Shown here in pieces: positions 56,248-64,000 of a stretch of DNA of 64,000 nucleotides (positions within the stretch are counted from its first letter, which is position 1; every line of letters starts with the position of its first letter). The notes under the pieces were generated by a model. It was not told where the DNA came from, ran no database searches, and saw nothing but the letters and a program-made list of their open reading frames with translations. The stretch spans positions 3,195,501 through 3,259,500 of the forward strand of contig NZ_CP016616.1 of NCBI RefSeq assembly GCF_002741015.1. Direction: 5' to 3'. The position numbers and the translations under genes were made by a program. The stretch is from Microvirga ossetica. Lineage in GTDB: Bacteria > Pseudomonadota > Alphaproteobacteria > Rhizobiales > Beijerinckiaceae.

Positions 56248-57312
56248 TCAGGCGGCGGCGTCCTGCTTCAGCGAGGCCATGTCGATGACGAAGCGGTACT
56301 TCACGTCGCTCTTGAGCATGCGCTCATAGGCTTCGTTGATCTTCTGGATCGGAATGATCTCGATCTCGGAAACGATCCCGTGCTGGGCGCAGAAATCGAG
56401 CATCTCCTGGGTTTCCGGGATGCCTCCGATCAAGGAGCCGGCAAGCTGGCGCCGCTTCATAATCAGGTTGAACACCGTGGTGGCCGGATGCGGCTCGGCG
56501 GGCGCGCCGACAAGCACCATGGCGCCGTCGCGGGCCAGGAGCACGAGATAGGCGTCGAGATCGTGCGGAGCGGCGACGGTGTCGAGGATGAAGTCGAAGC
56601 TGTTCACATGCGCCTTCATGGCGTCCGGGTCCCGCGAGACCACCACTTCGTGCGCGCCGAGCGCCAGCGCATCCTCCCGCTTGTTCGGCGAGGTGGTGAA
56701 CAGCACCACATGCGCCCCCATGGCACTTGCCAGCTTGACCGCCATGTGGCCCAGGCCACCGAGCCCGACGACCCCGACCTTCTGCCCCTCCTTCACCCGC
56801 CAGCGGCGCAGGGGCGAGTAAGTGGTGATGCCGGCGCACAGGAGAGGTGCCGCCGCTGCGGGATCGAGCCCGTCCGGCAGCTTCAGGACGAAGCTCTCAT
56901 CCACAACGATGGTGTTGGAATAGCCGCCATAGGTGTTCGCGCCGGTGCCCTGCTCCGGGCCGTTATAGGTGCCCGTGAAGCCGACCTCGCAGTATTGCTC
57001 CAGACCTTCCCGGCAGCTGCGGCAGGTGCGGCAGGAATCCACCATGCAGCCGACCCCGACGAGGTCGTCGGCTTTGTACCTTTGAACGCCTGAGCCGACG
57101 CGGGTGACGCGACCGACGATTTCGTGGCCGGGCAGGGAGGGATAGAGCGTCCCGCCCCATTCGCCGCGCACCGTGTGCAGGTCGGAATGGCACACACCGC
57201 AGTAGAGGATCTCGATCTGGACGTCGCGCTCGCCCGGATTCCGGCGCTCGAAGCTGAAAGGAGAAAGCGGAGTGGTCGCGTCTTGGGCAGCGTAGCCGAA
57301 AGCTTTGATCAC
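56248..57312 (-). CDS. zinc-dependent alcohol dehydrogenase (cinnamyl alcohol dehydrogenase-like)
   Basis: A 354-residue medium-chain dehydrogenase. CGVCHSDLHTVRGEWG and PGHEIVGRV supply the catalytic zinc ligands Cys, His and Glu; CRTCRSCREGLEQYC supplies the four structural zinc Cys. VGLGGLGHMAVKLA is the cofactor motif; the absence of an acidic residue after the second strand suggests NADPH. It resembles the YahK/AdhC group of broad-substrate aldehyde reductases. It is a single gene, with a 41-base tandem duplication upstream of its start. Confidence 0.93.
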   Translation of the reverse strand: MIKAFGYAAQDATTPLSPFSFERRNPGERDVQIEILYCGVCHSDLHTVRGEWGGTLYPSLPGHEIVGRVTRVGSGVQRYKADDLVGVGCMVDSCRTCRSCREGLEQYCEVGFTGTYNGPEQGTGANTYGGYSNTIVVDESFVLKLPDGLDPAAAAPLLCAGITTYSPLRRWRVKEGQKVGVVGLGGLGHMAVKLASAMGAHVVLFTTSPNKREDALALGAHEVVVSRDPDAMKAHVNSFDFILDTVAAPHDLDAYLVLLARDGAMVLVGAPAEPHPATTVFNLIMKRRQLAGSLIGGIPETQEMLDFCAQHGIVSEIEIIPIQKINEAYERMLKSDVKYRFVIDMASLKQDAAA

Positions 57313-57899
57313 GGGAATATTCTCCGAATTGTCGGCCGGCGGATGATGCAGTCACACGCCGCGGCGCGGCGGGTCTGTAGAGGTAAGCCGAACCACACGC
57401 CGCGGCGCGGCGGGTCTGTAGAGGTAAGCCGAACGCAACAAACGATAGGCTCGGTCGACCCATCGTCAACCGATGGCGAAGGGTTTGTTTGCAGGATCGC
57501 CGATCCGATTCAGCATCGGTTAAGGGCCCACGCGTTTCAATGCTTGGTAACGCGCCCGTGATGGAAGGCGTTCAAGTCGCTCGGATCGGTCGCGAAACCT
57601 TGCGAAGGCTGATGAAAAATGCGTCACAAGTTCGTGCAGGCGGCAATGCGGCACAGTGGATTTCCGGGATTGCCGGAAACTTTAACTTGCTGTCCTGCCC
57701 GCAATCCGCGAGTCTAGGTGTCGAGGGCGGGCAAATTTTCCAGTCGCGAGGCTCCCGATGCGAGCCCGACTGACGATTCTCCGCCGTGACGAAAGGAGTA
57801 CGCCGCATCATTTGACCGCATAGCGGCATCGTATGGTCTGGGCAACCTTAGCGGTGCTACAATAGTTGTCTCTGAGAGGGATTGGATTTCGGTGGCGCC
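57313..57899. other. intergenic region between alcohol dehydrogenase and prkA
   Basis: About 590 bases with no convincing gene. It holds the 41-base tandem repeat at 57353-57434 and AT-richer sequence near prkA (CTGAGAGGGATTGG). I looked for an EcfG-type stress promoter (GGAAC, 16-17 bases, GTT) and found only GGAAAC at 57676, without the -10 part. Short in-frame stretches here look like noise. Confidence 0.55.
57353..57434. repeat. exact 41-base tandem duplication
   Basis: Two identical adjacent copies, 57353-57393 and 57394-57434, each with a GC-only core (CACACGCCGCGGCGCGGCGG) and the tail AGAGGTAAGCCGAAC. It is about 40 bases upstream of the alcohol dehydrogenase ATG, so it lies in that gene's promoter area. 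Confidence 0.95.
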
Positions 57900-59846
57900 A
57901 TGCTTCATTCCGACGACCTGTTCTCGAGTTTCTTGAAGACCTATGAAACCCGCCGCGAGGCGGAGATGTCCCTGGCGGATTACCTGGAAGGGTGCCGCAA
58001 CGATCCCATGATGTACGCGAGCGCTCCAGAGCGCATCCTGGCGGCGATAGGCGAGCCGCAGCTTGTCGATACCTCGAAGGACGCAAGGTTCGGCCGCATC
58101 TTCATGAACCGGACGATCCGGGTCTACCCGGCCTTTTCCGAATTCTACGGCATGGAAGAGACGATCGAGATGATCGTGAGCTTCTTCCGCCACGCCGCGC
58201 AGGGCTTGGAAGAGCGCAAGCAGATCCTGTATCTGCTCGGGCCCGTGGGCGGCGGCAAATCCTCCCTGGCCGAGCGGCTGAAGCTGCTGATGGAGGTCAA
58301 TCCCATCTACGTCCTGAAGGCGGGCGACGAGATCAGCCCGGTCTTCGAGAGTCCGCTCGGATTGTTCGATTCCGAGCAGATGGGAGACATGCTCGAGGAG
58401 CGCTACGGCATTCCCCGGCGCCGGCTGACGAACCTCCTGAGCCCATGGGCGATTAAGCGCCTCGACGAGTTCAGGGGCGACATCTCGAAGTTCCGGGTGG
58501 TCAAGATCAATCCGTCACGGCTCCGTCAGATCGGTGTCGCCAAGACGGAACCGGGCGACGAGAACAACCAGGATATCTCGTCCCTCGTCGGCAAGGTCGA
58601 TATCCGCAAGCTGGAGACCCTGTCCCAGGCCGATCCCGACGCCTACAGCTATTCCGGCGGCCTCAACCGCGCCAATCAGGGCATTCTCGAATTCGTCGAG
58701 ATGTTCAAGGCGCCGATCAAGATGCTGCATCCCCTGCTGACCGCGACGCAGGAGGGCAATTATGTCGGGACGGAGAATATCGGCTCCATTCCATTTAGCG
58801 GCATTATCCTGGCCCATTCCAACGAGGCGGAATGGCAGACCTTCCGGGCGAACAAGAACAACGAGGCCTTCATCGATCGCATTTATGTGATCAAGGTGCC
58901 GTACTGTCTGCGCGTCACGGAGGAGCAGAAGATCTACGAGAAACTGATCCGCAGCTCTGAATTGGCAGGTGCGCCCTGCGCTCCGGCCACGCTGGAAATG
59001 CTCGCCCGGTTCTCGGTTCTCTCGCGGCTGCGGGCGCACGAGAATTCGAACTTCTATTCCAAGATGCGCGTCTATGACGGCGAGAGCCTGCGCGAGGTCG
59101 ATCCCCGTGCGCGCAGTCTGCAGGAATACAAGGATTCCGCCGGCGTCGACGAGGGCATGGACGGAATCTCGACCCGCTTCGCCTTCAAGGTCCTGTCTGC
59201 GACATTCAACCACGACACCATCGAGGTGGCGGCCGATCCGGTCCATCTCATGTACGTGCTGGAGCAGTCCTTAAGGCGCGAGCAGCTGCCGCAGGACGTG
59301 GAGCGGCGCTATCTCGAGTTTATCAAGGCGGAGCTTGCGCCCCGCTATGCGGACTTCATCGGCCACGAGATCCAGAAGGCCTATCTCGAATCCTACCACG
59401 ATTACGGCCAGAACCTCTTCGACCGCTACGTGGCCTATGCCGATGCCTGGATCGAGGATCAGGACTTCAAGGATCCGGATACCGGCCAGCTTCTCAACCG
59501 GGAGCTTCTGAACCAGGAGCTGACCAAGATCGAGAAGCCGGCTGGCATCGCCAACCCGAAGGATTTCCGCAACGAGGTGGTCAAGTTCTCGCTTCGCGCA
59601 CGGGCCGGCAACCATGGCCGCAACCCGTCCTGGACGAGCTATGAGAAGATCCGCGACGTGATTGAGCGCCGGATGTTCTCGCAGGTGGAAGAGCTCCTGC
59701 CTGTGATCAGCTTCGGCTCCAAGAAGGACAGCGACTCGGAGAAGAAGCACGGCGAGTTCGTGCGGCGGATGATGGAGCGTGGCTACACCGAGCGCCAGGT
59801 GCGGCGTCTCGTCGAGTGGTACATGCGCGTGAAGCAGGCGGGCTGA
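57900..59846 (+). CDS. prkA: PrkA-family serine protein kinase
   Basis: A 648-residue protein with an N-terminal AAA-type ATPase module (Walker A LLGPVGGGKSSLAERL; Walker B-side ILAHSNEAEW) and a C-terminal kinase-like domain (about residues 400-640). PrkA/YeaG works in starvation and stationary phase and forms a unit with YeaH and SpoVR. All three are adjacent here in the standard order. Two starts are possible, ATG 57900 or TTG 57882; I used the ATG. It is the first gene of the operon and is 30 bases ahead of yeaH. Confidence 0.94.
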   Translation: MLHSDDLFSSFLKTYETRREAEMSLADYLEGCRNDPMMYASAPERILAAIGEPQLVDTSKDARFGRIFMNRTIRVYPAFSEFYGMEETIEMIVSFFRHAAQGLEERKQILYLLGPVGGGKSSLAERLKLLMEVNPIYVLKAGDEISPVFESPLGLFDSEQMGDMLEERYGIPRRRLTNLLSPWAIKRLDEFRGDISKFRVVKINPSRLRQIGVAKTEPGDENNQDISSLVGKVDIRKLETLSQADPDAYSYSGGLNRANQGILEFVEMFKAPIKMLHPLLTATQEGNYVGTENIGSIPFSGIILAHSNEAEWQTFRANKNNEAFIDRIYVIKVPYCLRVTEEQKIYEKLIRSSELAGAPCAPATLEMLARFSVLSRLRAHENSNFYSKMRVYDGESLREVDPRARSLQEYKDSAGVDEGMDGISTRFAFKVLSATFNHDTIEVAADPVHLMYVLEQSLRREQLPQDVERRYLEFIKAELAPRYADFIGHEIQKAYLESYHDYGQNLFDRYVAYADAWIEDQDFKDPDTGQLLNRELLNQELTKIEKPAGIANPKDFRNEVVKFSLRARAGNHGRNPSWTSYEKIRDVIERRMFSQVEELLPVISFGSKKDSDSEKKHGEFVRRMMERGYTERQVRRLVEWYMRVKQAG

Positions 59847-59875
59847 CAGAAGACGGAGGCAGATCAGGCGTTCCT

Positions 59876-61180
59876 ATGTACATTATCGACCGGCGCCTTA
59901 ACCCAGGGGGCAAGAGTCTGGCCAATCGCCAACGCTTTCTGCGCCGGGCGAAAGCGCAGATTCAGCGGGCCGTACGCCAGACCGCGGGTGATCGGGACAT
60001 CACCGATCTCGAAAGGGGAGGAGAGGTCTCGATCCCGGCCGACGGTGTCCGTGAACCCGGCTTCCGACGGTCCGGCGAAGGCGGCGTGCACGACCACATC
60101 CTGCCCGGCAACAAGCGTTTCGTGGAAGGCGACACCGTCGACAGGCCGCCCGGCGGAGGCGGTAGCGCAGCCGGTGGCGACAACGGGGAGGGCGAGGACG
60201 ATTTCCGCTTCGTGCTGACCCGCGACGAGTTTCTCGATCTCTTTCTCGACGACCTGGAGCTTCCCGACCTCGCCAAGCGGCGCGTCGCGACGGTGGAGAC
60301 GCAAGGTTTGCGACGGGCGGGCTACACGGTCACCGGCTCGCCGGTCAATCTCGCCCTGCTCCGCTCCATGAGAAATGCGCTCTCCAGACGCATCGCCATG
60401 CGGCGGCCGAAGACGGAGGATCTGATCCGTCTTCGGGAAGAGATCGCGCATCTCGAAGAGCAGGAAGGGCCGTCCGACCGCCTGACCGCGCTGCAGCTGG
60501 AACTGGAACAGCTGCAGCAACGCACCAAGCGCTTCCCTTACATCGATCCCATCGACCTGCGCTACCGCCGCTTCGAGCCTGTCTCGCGGCCGGTCGCACA
60601 GGCGGTCATGTTCTGCCTGATGGATGTTTCAGGCTCCATGACCGAGCACATGAAGGACCTCGCCAAGCGCTTCTACATGCTGCTCTACATCTTCCTGACG
60701 CGGCGCTACAAGCACGTGGAGATCGTCTTCATCCGCCACACCCACGAGGCCAAGGAAGTGGACGAAGAGACCTTCTTCAACAGCCCCGAGACCGGCGGAA
60801 CAGTCGTGTCGTCGGCGCTGCGCGAGATGCAGCGGATCGTGGAGGAGCGCTATTCGCCGGATGCGTGGAACATCTATGCGGCCCAGGCCTCCGACGGCGA
60901 CAATTCCCCGAACGACGGCACCACCAGCGCCGCGCTCCTGCGCGACGAGATTTTGCCGGTATGCCAATACTACGCCTATCTCGAGGTCGGCAGCGACAGC
61001 GACCGGATGCAGACGGGCTTCATCAATCACAAGACGTCGCTCTGGCAGACCTATGAATCGCTGCAGGAGCAGGGCGCCAACCTCGCCATGCGCAAGGTGA
61101 ATCACCGCCGCGAGATCTACCCCGTCTTCCGCGAGCTCTTCCGCCGGCGCGACGCGGAGGCAGGAGCGAGAGTACCATGA
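59876..61180 (+). CDS. YeaH/YhbH-family protein (DUF444)
   Basis: A 434-residue protein. The N-terminus MYIIDRRLNPGGKSLANRQR is highly conserved in DUF444, a Gly-rich linker (about residues 105-120) follows, and the C-terminal half contains a von Willebrand A-type fold with the MIDAS-like motif FCLMDVSGSMTEHMKDLAKR. It probably scaffolds PrkA with its targets. ATG 59876 lies after GACGGAGG. The stop overlaps the ATG of the spoVR-like gene, so the two are coupled. Confidence 0.93.
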   Translation: MYIIDRRLNPGGKSLANRQRFLRRAKAQIQRAVRQTAGDRDITDLERGGEVSIPADGVREPGFRRSGEGGVHDHILPGNKRFVEGDTVDRPPGGGGSAAGGDNGEGEDDFRFVLTRDEFLDLFLDDLELPDLAKRRVATVETQGLRRAGYTVTGSPVNLALLRSMRNALSRRIAMRRPKTEDLIRLREEIAHLEEQEGPSDRLTALQLELEQLQQRTKRFPYIDPIDLRYRRFEPVSRPVAQAVMFCLMDVSGSMTEHMKDLAKRFYMLLYIFLTRRYKHVEIVFIRHTHEAKEVDEETFFNSPETGGTVVSSALREMQRIVEERYSPDAWNIYAAQASDGDNSPNDGTTSAALLRDEILPVCQYYAYLEVGSDSDRMQTGFINHKTSLWQTYESLQEQGANLAMRKVNHRREIYPVFRELFRRRDAEAGARVP

Positions 61181-62721
61181 GCGTGATCGAGCACGAGGGC
61201 CTGCTCTACCAGGGAGCCGATTGGGATTTCGGCACGATCCAGCGCATCCATGATGCAGTCGAGGCGATCGGCGTGGGCGAGCTCGGGCTCGATGTCTATC
61301 CCAACCAGATCGAGGTGATCACCGCCGAGCAGATGCTCGATGCCTATGCCTCCATCGGCATGCCCCTGTTCTACAAGCACTGGTCCTTCGGCAAGCGCTT
61401 CGCGCTTCACGAGTCGAGCTATCGGCAGGGCCTCATGGGCTTGGCCTACGAGATCGTCATCAACTCGAATCCATGCATCTCCTACATCATGGAGGAGAAC
61501 TCGGCGACGATGCAGACGCTCGTGATCGCCCATGCGGCTTTCGGGCATAATCACTTCTTCAAGAACAACTACCTGTTCAAGGAATGGACGGACGCGGACG
61601 GGATCCTGGATTATCTCGAATTCGCGAAGGGCTACATCACGCGCTGCGAGGAGCGCTACGGTCACGCGGCCGTCGAGCGCGTGCTCGATGCGGCGCATGC
61701 CCTGATGTCCCACGGCGTCCACCGTTATCCGCGCAAGAAGCGGCCCGACCTGCGCTCGGAGGAGCGGCGGGAGCAGGAGCGCCATCGCCACCAGGAGCAG
61801 ACCTTCAACGACCTGTGGCGCACAGTGCCGACCAAGGGAGCCGCGGCCAAGCCGCAGCTGAGCGAGGAGCGCCGCCGGGCCCTACTCGAACTGCCGCAGG
61901 AGAACATCCTCTATTTCCTCGAGAAGTCGGCGCCGCGCCTGCAGCCCTGGCAGCGCGAGATCCTGCGCATCGTGCGCCAGATTGCGCAATACTTCTATCC
62001 GCAGCGCCAGACCAAGGTGATGAACGAAGGCTGCGCCACCTATTGCCATTACCGCATCATGACCAGGCTGCACGACCGTGGTCAGATCAGCGACGGCGCC
62101 TTCCTCGAATTCCTGCAATCGCACACCAACGTGACACGGCAGCCGGAATTCGACGATCCGCATTACAGCGGCATCAATCCTTACGCACTCGGTTTCGGCA
62201 TGATGCAGGACATCGAGCGCATCTGCACCCAGCCGACGGCGGAGGACCGCGGCTGGTTCCCCGACATCGCCGGCAGCGGCGACACCATGGCGGTTTTGCG
62301 CGACGTTTGGGCGAATTACCGCGACGAAAGCTTCATCTCGCAGTTCTTGAGTCCGCACCTGATCCGGCAATGGCGCATGTTCCACCTCGTCGACGATCCG
62401 GACCAGCCGGAACTCCTGATCGAGGCCATTCATGACGAGCGCGGCTATCGCCGCCTGCGGCGCTCCCTGTCGCGGCATTACGATGTCGGCTGGAGCGACC
62501 CGGACATCCAGGTGATCGATGTGGATCTCGCCGGGGACAGGCGACTGATCCTTCACCATCACGTGCTCAACAGGACGCTGCTGCACAAGGACGATGCGCA
62601 GCGGGTACTTCAGATGGTGGCCAATCTCTGGGGCTATGCGGTCGTGCTCAAGGAGGTGGAGCCGGCGACCGGCGCGATCTTCCAGGAACACGTGGCCCAC
62701 CCGCATGAAACTCTCTTCTGA
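61177..62721 (+). CDS. SpoVR-family protein
   Basis: A 514-residue cytoplasmic protein. FYKHWSFGKRF, INSNPCISYIMEENSATMQTL, AHAAFGHNHFFKNN and VMNEGCATYCHYRIM are the highly conserved SpoVR blocks, rich in His, Glu and Cys and possibly metal-binding. In Bacillus the relative affects spore cortex, but non-sporulating proteobacteria carry it with prkA and yeaH as here, where it is thought to act in stress or stationary phase. It ends the three-gene operon. Confidence 0.94.
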   Translation: MSVIEHEGLLYQGADWDFGTIQRIHDAVEAIGVGELGLDVYPNQIEVITAEQMLDAYASIGMPLFYKHWSFGKRFALHESSYRQGLMGLAYEIVINSNPCISYIMEENSATMQTLVIAHAAFGHNHFFKNNYLFKEWTDADGILDYLEFAKGYITRCEERYGHAAVERVLDAAHALMSHGVHRYPRKKRPDLRSEERREQERHRHQEQTFNDLWRTVPTKGAAAKPQLSEERRRALLELPQENILYFLEKSAPRLQPWQREILRIVRQIAQYFYPQRQTKVMNEGCATYCHYRIMTRLHDRGQISDGAFLEFLQSHTNVTRQPEFDDPHYSGINPYALGFGMMQDIERICTQPTAEDRGWFPDIAGSGDTMAVLRDVWANYRDESFISQFLSPHLIRQWRMFHLVDDPDQPELLIEAIHDERGYRRLRRSLSRHYDVGWSDPDIQVIDVDLAGDRRLILHHHVLNRTLLHKDDAQRVLQMVANLWGYAVVLKEVEPATGAIFQEHVAHPHETLF

Positions 62722-62734
62722 CGGGCAACTTTGA

Positions 62735-62758
62735 CGCAAAAAAGCCCGGGACTCGGGC
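62735..62758 (-). terminator. terminator-like hairpin with T-run on the minus strand
   Basis: Minus-strand GCCCG-AGTCC-CGGGC followed by TTTTTT. In plus orientation it has no T-run. No minus-strand gene ends here, so it may belong to an unseen small transcript; alternatively it works poorly as a plus-strand end for the spoVR operon. Confidence 0.5.
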
Positions 62759-62822
62759 GATGATAGGCTCCCCTGGGCTCGGCCCTGGATTTCAGGGTCG
62801 GCTCCCTTGCAGGAGAATACCT

Positions 62823-63284
62823 ATGGAACACAAGCCTGTAGAGAAGCTGCGTAGCGTCGCTGAAGTGCATGAGTTCACGCAAGGTTTCCTGTCACGGCGC
62901 GAGCGCCTCGAGCGTTGGGCCGAAGTGTTGGAGCGCCAGCCGAAACGGCGCCTGAGGTCCCTGGGCGAGATCGAGTTCGTTCCCAAGAACAAGCGCCCGG
63001 AATTGCGGTCCGACGAATCCCCCATCACCGTCGCCTTCGAGGACCCCGTCCTGCGCGCAGCCGGCCTGAAAGGCGATACGCTCGGGGATGCCATGGAGTT
63101 CTTCGAATTGTCCGAGGGAGCCTCCCACCGGCTCCTGTGCTCCTGCATGAACGGGTGGAGCATGGAGGCGGGATCGACGGCGCGGAAGGTGCATCGCATC
63201 GCCAATCCCGATCATCGCCTCATGCTGTTCACGGCCGCCGGCCTCCTGACGGCCGTGCCGGCTGCGCTCTATCTGTTGAGTTGA
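62823..63284 (+). CDS. hypothetical protein with C-terminal membrane anchor
   Basis: A 153-residue protein I do not recognise. The N-terminal half is charged (SRRERLERWAEVLERQPKRR), the middle has FELSEGASHRLLCSCMNGWS with two close Cys, and the last 20 residues form one hydrophobic segment (LMLFTAAGLLTAVPAALYLL). AGGAGAA lies eight bases before ATG 62823, a good ribosome site. The layout suggests a tail-anchored inner-membrane protein facing the cytoplasm. It follows the prkA-yeaH-spoVR operon but a hairpin lies between. Confidence 0.7.
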   Translation: MEHKPVEKLRSVAEVHEFTQGFLSRRERLERWAEVLERQPKRRLRSLGEIEFVPKNKRPELRSDESPITVAFEDPVLRAAGLKGDTLGDAMEFFELSEGASHRLLCSCMNGWSMEAGSTARKVHRIANPDHRLMLFTAAGLLTAVPAALYLLS

Positions 63285-63298
63285 AAGAATGGTCCGGC

Positions 63299-63327
63299 AT
63301 CGAGCCCTCGTTTCGAGAGGGCTCGAT
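63299..63327 (+). terminator. perfect 11-base-pair hairpin
   Basis: ATCGAGCCCTC, a seven-base loop and GAGGGCTCGAT, starting 15 bases after the stop codon of the membrane-anchored protein. No T-run follows, so it is a weak terminator or a processing hairpin ahead of the next small gene. Confidence 0.55.
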
Positions 63328-63355
63328 CGCCGCAAAACGAGCGAGGGAGAGCCGC

Positions 63356-63646
63356 ATGACGGACACGCCGACCCGCCGGATCGGCCTGCCCTGGTACCGC
63401 CGAGAGGATTATCCCCGCATCCGCGACATGATGAGCGACCGGCACAATCTCGCCCCCACCTACGATGCCTGGCTGGCAGCCGCCGAAAACAATGAAAGCG
63501 TCGGCCGGGCGGCCGGTCTTCAGATCGCCCGCATCCCGATCGAACCCGACGCCTTCGCCCGCTGGTGCGCCGAGAAAGGCGTCGAGCCGGGCAGCGCCGC
63601 GCGCATGGAGTACGTCTCCGAAAAGAGCGCCGAGAGAGACGCCTGA
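63356..63646 (+). CDS. hypothetical protein (96 residues)
   Basis: A 96-residue soluble protein without a recognised domain. It begins MTDTPTRRIGLPWYRREDYP and contains MSDRHNLAPTYDAWLAAAEN and EPDAFARWCAEKGVEPGSAAR, with an acidic end. GAGGGAGAG upstream of ATG 63356 is a good ribosome site. The sequence pattern is that of a conserved Rhizobiales hypothetical protein. No function is proposed. It converges on the yihY-like gene with 15 bases between stops. Confidence 0.65.
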   Translation: MTDTPTRRIGLPWYRREDYPRIRDMMSDRHNLAPTYDAWLAAAENNESVGRAAGLQIARIPIEPDAFARWCAEKGVEPGSAARMEYVSEKSAERDA

Positions 63647-63661
63647 TCCGCCGGGGAACAC

Positions 63662-64000
63662 TCAGCTCTTGGCGACGCCGATCGTATCGGCCATCCGCGC
63701 GCCGCGAGTCCCCATCGGCTGGTGAGAGCCCTCGGTGGTGTCCTTGGCCGTCTGGTGCTCCATCTCGGCGTTGATCTCCGCACCCAGCAGCACGATGATG
63801 GTCGACAGCCAGATCCAGGTCATGAAGCCGATCACGGCGCCGAGCGAGCCATAGGTTTCGTTGTAGCTGCCGAAATTGGCCACATACCAAGAGAACAGCA
63901 TCGAGACGACAATCCACAGAACCGCAGCCACGATGCCGCCGGGCGTGACCCAGCGCCATTCGGCCTTGTCGCGGCTCGGGCCGAAGCGATAGAGGACGGA
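63662..64000 (-). CDS. YihY/BrkB-family protein, C-terminal part (5' end outside window)
   Basis: The minus-strand frame is open to the window edge: 112 residues are visible, beginning SVLYRFGPSRDKAEWRWVTP, which is the conserved loop that precedes the fifth helix. GAVIGFMTWIWLSTIIVLLGAEINAEME is the closing helix block of the family. It is a paralogue of the protein at 55159-56022, with only moderate similarity by eye. Its C-terminal tail of 35 residues is longer and polar. Confidence 0.88.
   Translation of the reverse strand, partial: SVLYRFGPSRDKAEWRWVTPGGIVAAVLWIVVSMLFSWYVANFGSYNETYGSLGAVIGFMTWIWLSTIIVLLGAEINAEMEHQTAKDTTEGSHQPMGTRGARMADTIGVAKS

Noticed and set aside
57353-57434. CRISPR array or attachment site
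   Set aside because: Only two directly abutting copies without spacers, no cas, integrase or tRNA nearby.

Overview
The window reads as chromosomal DNA of a high-GC alphaproteobacterium of the order Hyphomicrobiales (Rhizobiales). A Methylobacteriaceae-type genome such as Microvirga fits best, but that is an inference from gene content and from the dispersed intergenic palindromes, not from a marker gene. There are about 58 protein genes, both window ends cut a gene, and I see no rRNA, tRNA, CRISPR array, transposase or phage gene.

Layout. 1-747: C-terminal part of a type I secretion HlyD adaptor. 1001-6971: trehalose/glucose block, with a membrane-tethered OtsA, OtsB, a GH15 hydrolase and glucokinase. 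7024-8139: a zinc deacylase. 8184-8510: a dispersed palindrome and a small minus-strand transcription unit with a 24-residue ORF and an extended Shine-Dalgarno. 8597-11953: two ribosome-associated factors, RF3 and an ABC-F protein.

11926-30856 is a large amino-sugar and cell-wall-recycling island. It holds a PfkB kinase, two BadF-type kinases, MurQ, a serine hydrolase, AnmK, a peptide-type ABC importer without its ATPases, a GNAT enzyme, a five-gene operon (kinase, GntR, SIS deaminase, NagA, Gfo/Idh) and a divergent complete CUT1 sugar ABC importer. Together these could import muropeptide- or chitin-derived sugars, phosphorylate them, remove lactyl and acetyl groups and feed fructose-6-phosphate. 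Three look-alike operator sequences sit upstream of murQ, of the peptide importer and between the kinase and sugar importer operons.

31062-34510: thiBPQ thiamine importer under a TPP riboswitch. 34562-43306: Tex, a YegD-like Hsp70, PEP carboxylase, a 40-residue protein, and a DapA-like/SDR pair with altered active sites. 43356-46794: ChrA, a rhodanese-ChrB protein, a LOG-family protein and a proline-rich small protein. 47046-49720: a FAH-family dehydratase and 2-oxoglutarate semialdehyde dehydrogenase pair. 50146-57312: a CYTH-like protein with a proline-rich and acidic tail, a lytic transglycosylase with SPOR domain, two small membrane/exported proteins, an HlyU-family protein, catalase, YihY/BrkB and a zinc alcohol dehydrogenase. 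57900-62721: the prkA-yeaH-spoVR stress/stationary-phase operon, followed by two unknown small proteins and a second YihY cut by the window end.

The most interesting items are the small divergent transcription unit beside prfC, the membrane-anchored trehalose-6-phosphate synthase, the shared operator candidates in the amino-sugar island, the CYTH-like protein, and the DapA/SDR pair lacking canonical catalytic residues.
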